Assembly (NCBI GenBank): GCA_030426005.1 | Contig: JAUHZM010000083.1 | Location: forward strand, 1-10,652 | Direction of reading: 5' to 3' | DNA: 10,652 nucleotides | DNA from: Gammaproteobacteria bacterium | GTDB taxonomy: Bacteria; Pseudomonadota; Gammaproteobacteria; Arenicellales; Arenicellaceae | In this document: positions 6,200-10,652 of the stretch, piece by piece | Numbering within the stretch: position 1 is the stretch's first letter | How the letters are laid out: each line of letters opens with the position of its first letter | Program-made: the position numbers and the translations under genes | The notes under the pieces: model-generated | Told to the model about the DNA's origin: nothing | The model's input: only the letters and a program-made list of their open reading frames with translations | Database searches by the model: none

Positions 6200-7165
6200 A
6201 TGAGTATTGCCATTATGATTTTCCTGGCGCTGTTTGTGGCCGGGTCTTTAACTTATGCCTACGCATACCGCGGTCAGGCACGCTGGACCGGATTTGGTGA
6301 GTATGTTCGCAAAGGCTGGCCCTTGTTTACGCCCTTCAATTGCCTGTTGTACATCTTCACTAAACCACGTGCGCGCCCTGCGATCATGGACATGACGCAG
6401 TTTCCAGAGCTAAAAGCACTGCAAGATAATTGGGAAGTGATTCGCAAAGAAGCAATCGAGCTGATGGCAGTTGGTGGCTTTGACCAGATCAGCAATAAAG
6501 ACTCAGCGTCGTACTACGATATTGGGTTCCGTACTTTCTACAAATATGGCTGGACTAAATTTTATCTTAATTGGTATGGCTACACGCATGAGTCAGCCAA
6601 ACGCACCTGCCCAAAAACGCTGGAGATCTTGAGCAAGATTCCTGAAGTAAATGGTGCGATGTTCTCAGTGCTGCCACCTGGTGGGCAATTGACGCGTCAC
6701 CTCGATCCGGTCGCGTGCTCTCTGCGGTATCACTTAGGGCTGGACACACCGAACGACGATCGATGCTACATCAGCATCGACGACACCAAGTACTCTTGGC
6801 GCGATGGCGAACCGTTGTTGTTTGACGTTACCTTCTTGCACTTCGCCCACAACGACGCCGACAAACCTCGTTTGATTTTAATGTGTGATGTTGATCGCCC
6901 GATGTCGTGGTTTGGCCATATCTTGAACTGGCCATACAAACTGCTGATGAAGGCGACAGTGGTACCCAATACAGATGAGGACAAGCGCGGCTTTGCCAAT
7001 CGCACATTCAGTACGCTAGTGCCTCTATTAGAGAAAAGTAAACGCTTAAAAGAGACCAACCTGCCAGCATACAAGGCGCTCAAGTACACTGTAAATGGCA
7101 CCTTGATGTTGATTGTGGCCGCATTGGTCTGGTTACTAGTCGAATTTTTTATTTGGCTGTTTTAG
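6200..7165 (+). CDS. lpxO: LpxO-like lipid A hydroxylase (aspartyl/asparaginyl beta-hydroxylase family)
   Basis: From the ATG at 6200 the product has 321 residues, close to LpxO (about 300). LpxO is an inner-membrane Fe(II)/2-oxoglutarate enzyme that adds a 2-hydroxyl to a secondary acyl chain of lipid A. An N-terminal helix (about 3-22) is followed by TPFNCLLYIFTKP (44-56), a typical LpxO junction. The core has PPGGQLTRHLDP (159-170) with iron ligands His167 and Asp169, SLRYHLGL (174-181), and LLFDVTFLHFAHN (206-218) with the distal ligand His214; Arg224 is the likely 2-oxoglutarate anchor. CDVDRPM (229-235) is also LpxO-like. A second hydrophobic helix lies at about 299-320. Longer readings from ATG 6056 (369 residues) or GTG 6008 are less likely because they add an unconvincing leader and run into the divergent gene's start. 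None of these starts has a good ribosome site. Confidence 0.85.
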   Translation: MSIAIMIFLALFVAGSLTYAYAYRGQARWTGFGEYVRKGWPLFTPFNCLLYIFTKPRARPAIMDMTQFPELKALQDNWEVIRKEAIELMAVGGFDQISNKDSASYYDIGFRTFYKYGWTKFYLNWYGYTHESAKRTCPKTLEILSKIPEVNGAMFSVLPPGGQLTRHLDPVACSLRYHLGLDTPNDDRCYISIDDTKYSWRDGEPLLFDVTFLHFAHNDADKPRLILMCDVDRPMSWFGHILNWPYKLLMKATVVPNTDEDKRGFANRTFSTLVPLLEKSKRLKETNLPAYKALKYTVNGTLMLIVAALVWLLVEFFIWLF

Positions 7166-7205
7166 CGCCCGACCGAAGAGCGCTTAGGCCTTGTTCCGCG
7201 TCGCT
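7166..7205. other. Convergent gap between lpxO-like gene and hisD; no clear terminator
   Basis: Two opposing stop codons lie 40 nt apart. Short inverted repeats exist: AGCGC (7164-7168) with GCGCT (7180-7184), and AGAGCG (7177-7182) with CGCTCT (7202-7207). They compete with each other, have large loops and lack a T-run. They could help end transcription in both directions, but I do not call an intrinsic terminator. Confidence 0.3.
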
Positions 7206-8522
7206 CTAGGTCTGTTTGTCTTGCGGTTCTAATCGGTATTCAGCGGAACGCGCGTGTGCGGTCAACGACTCGCCACGTGCAAGTACCGAGGCATGTTTCC
7301 CTATCGACTGTGCGCCCGCTTGAGACACCTGAATGATGCTGGTGCGCTTTTGAAAATCATACACGCCTAGCGGTGAACTAAATCGTGCCGTACCGGCGGT
7401 TGGCAGCACGTGGTTGGGGCCTGCACAGTAATCGCCTAAGGACTCCGCGCTGTAGGGACCAATAAAAATGGCCCCGGCATGACTGATTTCCTGAGCTAGT
7501 TGCTCTGCATCCTGTGTGAAGATTTCTAGATGCTCTGCGGCAATCTGATCAGCGACCTCAATCAGCGTTGCGCGCGAGTCTGCAATGATCAACGCACCAT
7601 TATTCTTTAGCGACTGCTGGATAATGTCTGCGCGTTCCATGGTCGGCAGCAGTCGATTAATAGACTGTTGCACGCGCTCGGCCACCACTTCGTCCATAGT
7701 CAAAAGAATGGACTGCGCGATCTCATCATGTTCGGCTTGCGCAAATAAATCCATGGCCACCCAGTCGGGGTCCACACTGTCGTCCGCAATCACCAATACT
7801 TCAGAAGGTCCGGCGATCATGTCGATTCCGACTTTGCCAAACACTTGTTTTTTGGCTGTCGCCACGTAAATATTCCCAGGGCCGGTAATTTTATCGACCG
7901 CCGGAATTGTCTCGGTGCCATACGCGAGCGCGGCGATCGCCTGTGCGCCACCAATGCGAAACACACGATCCACGCCTGACAACACAGCGGCGGCTAAGAC
8001 CATATCGTTAAATTCGCCTTTGGGCGTTGGCGATACCATGATCAGCTCTTTCACACCAGCCACTTTCGCCGGTACCGCATTCATGATTACAGACGATGGG
8101 TAGGTCGCTTTGCCCCCTGGCACATAGAGACCAACTCGCTGCATCGGTGTGACCTTTTGACCCAAGACCGTGCCATCGGCCTCAGCAACCTGCCAAGACT
8201 CTTGGCGCTGGTGTTCGTGATACGTGCGTACACGCTCCACCGCATATTCCAGCGACTCACGCTGCTGAGGTGGAATGGCTTCCAATGCTTGCTGCAAACG
8301 AAACTGTGGTACTTCCAGTCCCCGCGCTTCAGCATCAAAACCATCAAATTTTTTGGTGTAAATATACAGCGCCGCATCGCCTCGATGACGAACCGTTGCC
8401 ACCACCTCGGCTACCAGTTCCTCAACGCCGTTTTCGCTCTGTTGATCGCGGTGTAACAACGCGGCAAGTTGCGTGCCGAATTCGTCGTGTGCGGTAGTCA
8501 GTTTTTTCATCGCCACATGCAT
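7206..8522 (-). CDS. hisD: Histidinol dehydrogenase
   Basis: HisD oxidises L-histidinol to L-histidine in two NAD-dependent steps, the last reactions of histidine synthesis, in the cytosol. Counting from the ATG at 8522 (438 residues, the family's usual size), zinc ligands Gln262 and His265 (FAQAEHDE), Asp364 (SLGDYCAGPNHVLPT) and His423 (TAHARSAEYR), and the catalytic pair Glu330-His331 (AAEHLEI), are all present at the spacing of the E. coli enzyme. YVPGGKATYPSS, RIGGAQAIAALAYGT and KITGPGN are further signatures. The start at 8522 is chosen because GAGG (8532-8535) is 9 nt upstream; ATG 8531 is too close to it, and ATG 8510 lacks a site. It follows hisG by 15 nt and is the last gene of the run; no hisC follows, as the next gene is convergent. 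Confidence 0.96.
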   Translation of the reverse strand: MHVAMKKLTTAHDEFGTQLAALLHRDQQSENGVEELVAEVVATVRHRGDAALYIYTKKFDGFDAEARGLEVPQFRLQQALEAIPPQQRESLEYAVERVRTYHEHQRQESWQVAEADGTVLGQKVTPMQRVGLYVPGGKATYPSSVIMNAVPAKVAGVKELIMVSPTPKGEFNDMVLAAAVLSGVDRVFRIGGAQAIAALAYGTETIPAVDKITGPGNIYVATAKKQVFGKVGIDMIAGPSEVLVIADDSVDPDWVAMDLFAQAEHDEIAQSILLTMDEVVAERVQQSINRLLPTMERADIIQQSLKNNGALIIADSRATLIEVADQIAAEHLEIFTQDAEQLAQEISHAGAIFIGPYSAESLGDYCAGPNHVLPTAGTARFSSPLGVYDFQKRTSIIQVSQAGAQSIGKHASVLARGESLTAHARSAEYRLEPQDKQT

Positions 8523-8531
8523 AGTCAACAT

Positions 8532-8535
8532 CCTC
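8532..8535 (-). promoter_or_regulatory. Shine-Dalgarno GAGG deciding the hisD start
   Basis: On the minus strand GAGG directly abuts the first ATG (8531) but is 9 nt from the ATG at 8522, favouring the latter as the start. Confidence 0.45.
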
Positions 8536-8537
8536 AG

Positions 8538-9182
8538 CTATGAATTCTGAGCAGCAAGCGTGTGTGGGGTCAGTTGGTCAACCAGCGTACGGATCGTGCT
8601 GTGTTGTACACGCAACGACGCGGCATTGGCAATCAACCGACATGAGATATTCGCCACCAAATCCTTTGCCACCAAGTTATTGGCTTTTAAGGTGCTACCA
8701 GTTTCCACCAAGTCCACAATTTCATCTGCCAAACCGACCAGCGGCGCAAGCTCCATGGCGCCGTACAGTTTAATGATCTCAGCCTGAATGCCTTTGGATT
8801 GGTAGTAACTCTGCGCCGACTTAACGTATTTTGTAGCGACCCGAATGCGCTTATCGGAACGCGACACACCGTCACGCTCAGCAGGCACTGCGGTCATCAA
8901 GCGACACTTGGCAATACCCAAGTCGAGCAGTTCTGCCAAGCCTTCACCACCATGTTCCAACAAACCATCTTTGCCAACCACACCGAGATCGGCTGCACCA
9001 AATTGCACGTAAGTAGGAACGTCAGTGGCACGGATGATCACGCATTGTATGTCTTCAACATTGGTCGCAAAAATAAGCTTGCGACTGGTAAACGGATCAT
9101 CTAAAAGTTGGATGCCGACTTGTTCCAATAAAGGAATGGTTTGTTTCAGGATTCGCCCTTTGGACAGCGCGATGGTGATCAT
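8538..9182 (-). CDS. hisG: ATP phosphoribosyltransferase, short form (HisG-S)
   Basis: HisG joins ATP and PRPP to form phosphoribosyl-ATP, the first committed step of histidine synthesis. The 214-residue length marks the short form, which lacks the C-terminal regulatory ACT-like domain of the roughly 300-residue long form. It normally needs the HisZ regulatory subunit to form an active, histidine-inhibited hetero-octamer. Signatures are IALSKGRI (4-11), RATDVPTYV (51-59), GAADLGVVGKD (62-72) and the PRPP-binding loop VETGSTLKANNL (159-170). No hisZ is in the window. A clear AGGAG (9190-9194) lies 7 nt before the ATG. It sits 40 nt after murA and just ahead of hisD, the order murA-hisG-hisD known from many gammaproteobacteria such as Pseudomonas. 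Confidence 0.95.
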   Translation of the reverse strand: MITIALSKGRILKQTIPLLEQVGIQLLDDPFTSRKLIFATNVEDIQCVIIRATDVPTYVQFGAADLGVVGKDGLLEHGGEGLAELLDLGIAKCRLMTAVPAERDGVSRSDKRIRVATKYVKSAQSYYQSKGIQAEIIKLYGAMELAPLVGLADEIVDLVETGSTLKANNLVAKDLVANISCRLIANAASLRVQHSTIRTLVDQLTPHTLAAQNS

Positions 9183-9189
9183 GTTCCAA

Positions 9190-9194
9190 CTCCT
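9190..9194 (-). promoter_or_regulatory. Shine-Dalgarno AGGAG of hisG
   Basis: AGGAG on the minus strand, 7 nt before the hisG ATG, in the 40-nt gap after murA. It confirms the start of the short HisG. Confidence 0.65.
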
Positions 9195-9222
9195 ACTAAT
9201 TGGATACGGTTACTGGCTACAT

Positions 9223-10524
9223 TTATTGCACGAGCGCTTGCAGACTCGGGTCTTTATCCCAAACGTGCCCTGGAATTCGTCGGATATTAGCGCCCAAACG
9301 CGACAATTTCTCTTCGATACTCTCATAGCCACGGTCAATATGATAAATGCGGTCGATCACCGTTGGCTTATCAGCCATCAAGCCAGCCAACACCAAACTC
9401 GCCGAGGCACGTAAATCGGTTGCCATCACCGGAGCACCACGTAATTTATTGCGCCCTTTGATGAACGCGGTATTCCCTTCGAGATCAATGTCTGCCCCCA
9501 TACGCTGCAATTCCTGCACGTGCATAAAGCGATTTTCAAAGATGGTCTCCACCACCTTACTGCTGCCTTGTGCCAGTGCGTTCATGGTGACGAACTGAGC
9601 CTGCATATCGGTCGGAAAAGCGGGATGCGGTGCGGTGTGGATGTCCACGGCTTTGGGCTGTTTGCCCTGCATATTCAGTTCAATTGCATCGCCATCGATT
9701 GAAATATCGGCGCCGGCTTCGACTAATTTGTCCAACACCGCGTCCATGTAAGTCGCTACTGTGGCACGAGCTTTTACGCGGCCACGTGTGACTGCCCCGG
9801 CAACCAAATAGGTGCCAGTTTCAATGCGATCCGGTATCACGCGATGTTCGGCGTCGTGTAAAGAGTCCACACCTTCAATCACCAACTCCGACGTGCCAGC
9901 GCCACTGACCTTCGCGCCCATCGCGTTGAGACAGTTCGCTAAATCCACGATCTCCGGCTCACGTGCGGCGTTTTCGATCACCGTGGTGCCTTGCGCCAAA
10001 GCCGCAGCCATCATAAGGTTCTCAGTACCAGTCACCGACACCATATCCATAAAGATACGAGCACCCTGAAGCCGTTTACAGGTCGCCTTAATATAGCCAT
10101 CTTCGATGACGACTTTGGCACCCATCGCTTCTAGACCTTTGATGTGCAGGTTCACTGGACGCGACCCAATCGCACAGCCACCCGGTAACGACACCTCGGC
10201 ATGTCCGAGTCGCGCGACCAGCGGACCCAATACCAGAATCGAGGCCCGCATGGTTCTCACCAGATCGTACGGCGCACGAGACTGGTTTAAACCGCTGGCA
10301 TTCGCACAAATTTTCATGCGCTCATCGATTTCCATCTCAACACCCAAATAACTGAGCAAGCTCATGGTGGTTGTGATGTCCTGCAAATGCGGCACATTGC
10401 TCAGGGTGAGTTTGCCATCTACCAAAAGCGATGAAATCAAAATTGGCAACGCGGCATTCTTAGCACCCGAAATGAGCACTTCGCCGTCTAGCGGGCCGTT
10501 GCCCGTTACGATGAGTTTGTCCAT
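9223..10524 (-). CDS. murA: UDP-N-acetylglucosamine 1-carboxyvinyltransferase
   Basis: MurA transfers enolpyruvate from PEP to UDP-GlcNAc, the first committed step of peptidoglycan synthesis, in the cytosol. The 433-residue protein has the two-lobed EPSP-synthase-like fold. Lys22-Asn23 (SGAKNAALP) binds substrate; Cys117 in PGGCAIGSRP is the PEP-reacting cysteine targeted by fosfomycin; Asp306 in FPTDMQAQ is the general base; Arg398 in IDRGYE is conserved. The presence of Cys rather than Asp at 117 predicts a fosfomycin-type active site. The end extends about 12 residues past the E. coli terminus (PGHVWDKDPSLQALVQ after GANIRRI). The start at 10524 gives the standard MDKLIVTG N-terminus, with only a weak AGAAAG-type ribosome site. 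It begins 21 nt after the glutaredoxin stop, so the two are probably co-transcribed. Confidence 0.97.
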   Translation of the reverse strand: MDKLIVTGNGPLDGEVLISGAKNAALPILISSLLVDGKLTLSNVPHLQDITTTMSLLSYLGVEMEIDERMKICANASGLNQSRAPYDLVRTMRASILVLGPLVARLGHAEVSLPGGCAIGSRPVNLHIKGLEAMGAKVVIEDGYIKATCKRLQGARIFMDMVSVTGTENLMMAAALAQGTTVIENAAREPEIVDLANCLNAMGAKVSGAGTSELVIEGVDSLHDAEHRVIPDRIETGTYLVAGAVTRGRVKARATVATYMDAVLDKLVEAGADISIDGDAIELNMQGKQPKAVDIHTAPHPAFPTDMQAQFVTMNALAQGSSKVVETIFENRFMHVQELQRMGADIDLEGNTAFIKGRNKLRGAPVMATDLRASASLVLAGLMADKPTVIDRIYHIDRGYESIEEKLSRLGANIRRIPGHVWDKDPSLQALVQ

Positions 10525-10545
10525 GTATCTTTCTAATTCTCGGTG

Positions 10546-10652
10546 TTACGCGCTGAGTGCTTGTTTCAATTCACCAGACTCATACATCTCAGTCATGATG
10601 TCGCAACCACCGATAAACTCACCACGCACATATAACTGCGGAATCGTTGGCC
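10546..10652 (-). CDS. grxD: Monothiol glutaredoxin, Grx4 type (C-terminal fragment)
   Basis: Only the last 34 codons are inside the window; the 5' part lies beyond the right edge. The visible residues include PTIPQLYVRGEFIGGCDIM, followed by TEMYESGELKQALSA. This is the glutathione-binding TIPQ(L/V)-(Y/F)V and GGCDI signature of CGFS-type monothiol glutaredoxins. These proteins form glutathione-coordinated [2Fe-2S] dimers, often with BolA partners, and act in iron-sulfur cluster delivery. The CGFS active site itself is upstream and unseen, so the monothiol class is inferred from the tail. Its stop is 21 nt before murA on the same strand. In several gammaproteobacteria a bolA-like gene occupies the place next to murA, so a glutaredoxin here fits a BolA/Grx neighbourhood. 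Confidence 0.88.
   Translation of the reverse strand, partial: PTIPQLYVRGEFIGGCDIMTEMYESGELKQALSA

Noticed and set aside
7164..7207. Bidirectional intrinsic terminator between the lpxO-like gene and hisD
   Set aside because: The two short inverted repeats are mutually exclusive, have 11-19 nt loops and lack flanking T/A tracts.
1..10652. tRNA, rRNA, CRISPR array, insertion sequence or prophage
   Set aside because: Reading both strands showed no regularly spaced repeats, transposase or integrase motifs or tRNA-like cloverleaf, and no gene-free stretch is longer than about 165 nt.

Overview
The window looks like chromosomal DNA of a Gram-negative bacterium, most likely a gammaproteobacterium. 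The evidence is an LpxO-type lipid A hydroxylase, a murA-hisG-hisD run, a monothiol glutaredoxin of the Grx4 type, and a short-form HisG. Base composition is moderate and even, judged by eye. I cannot name a genus. There are ten complete or nearly complete genes plus the end of an eleventh. I found no RNA genes, mobile elements or CRISPR arrays.

Left block (110-4284, + strand): four closely packed genes. They encode an exported methyltransferase-like protein, a small four-helix membrane protein, an exported PQQ-type aldose/sorbosone dehydrogenase, and an acyl-CoA carboxylase subunit carrying its own N-terminal biotin domain. Junctions are 7 nt (or an 8-nt overlap with the alternative TTG start), a 4-nt ATGA overlap, and 17 nt. 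The first three probably form an envelope-related unit; the carboxylase may be a read-through passenger.

Middle block (4297-7165): a minus-strand pair encodes an Fe(II)/2-oxoglutarate dioxygenase of the TauD/SyrP-like type (4965-6035) and, 14 nt downstream, a flavin nitroreductase (4297-4950). The nitroreductase resembles iodotyrosine deiodinase more than ordinary nitroreductases. Divergent from the pair is an lpxO-like gene (best start 6200). The region between them holds a nested inverted repeat and a -10-like box.

Right block (7206-10652, - strand): the end of a glutaredoxin gene, then murA, hisG and hisD, all in one direction with short gaps. Together they cover iron-sulfur/redox homeostasis, the first committed step of peptidoglycan synthesis, and the first and last steps of histidine synthesis. 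hisD ends convergently against lpxO.

The best candidate for something undescribed is the minus-strand pair: a deiodinase-like flavoprotein that keeps the zwitterion-binding Glu/Tyr/Lys pattern, co-transcribed with a dioxygenase related to amino-acid beta-hydroxylases. Joint action on a tyrosine-like substrate is my inference and is not shown by the sequence.
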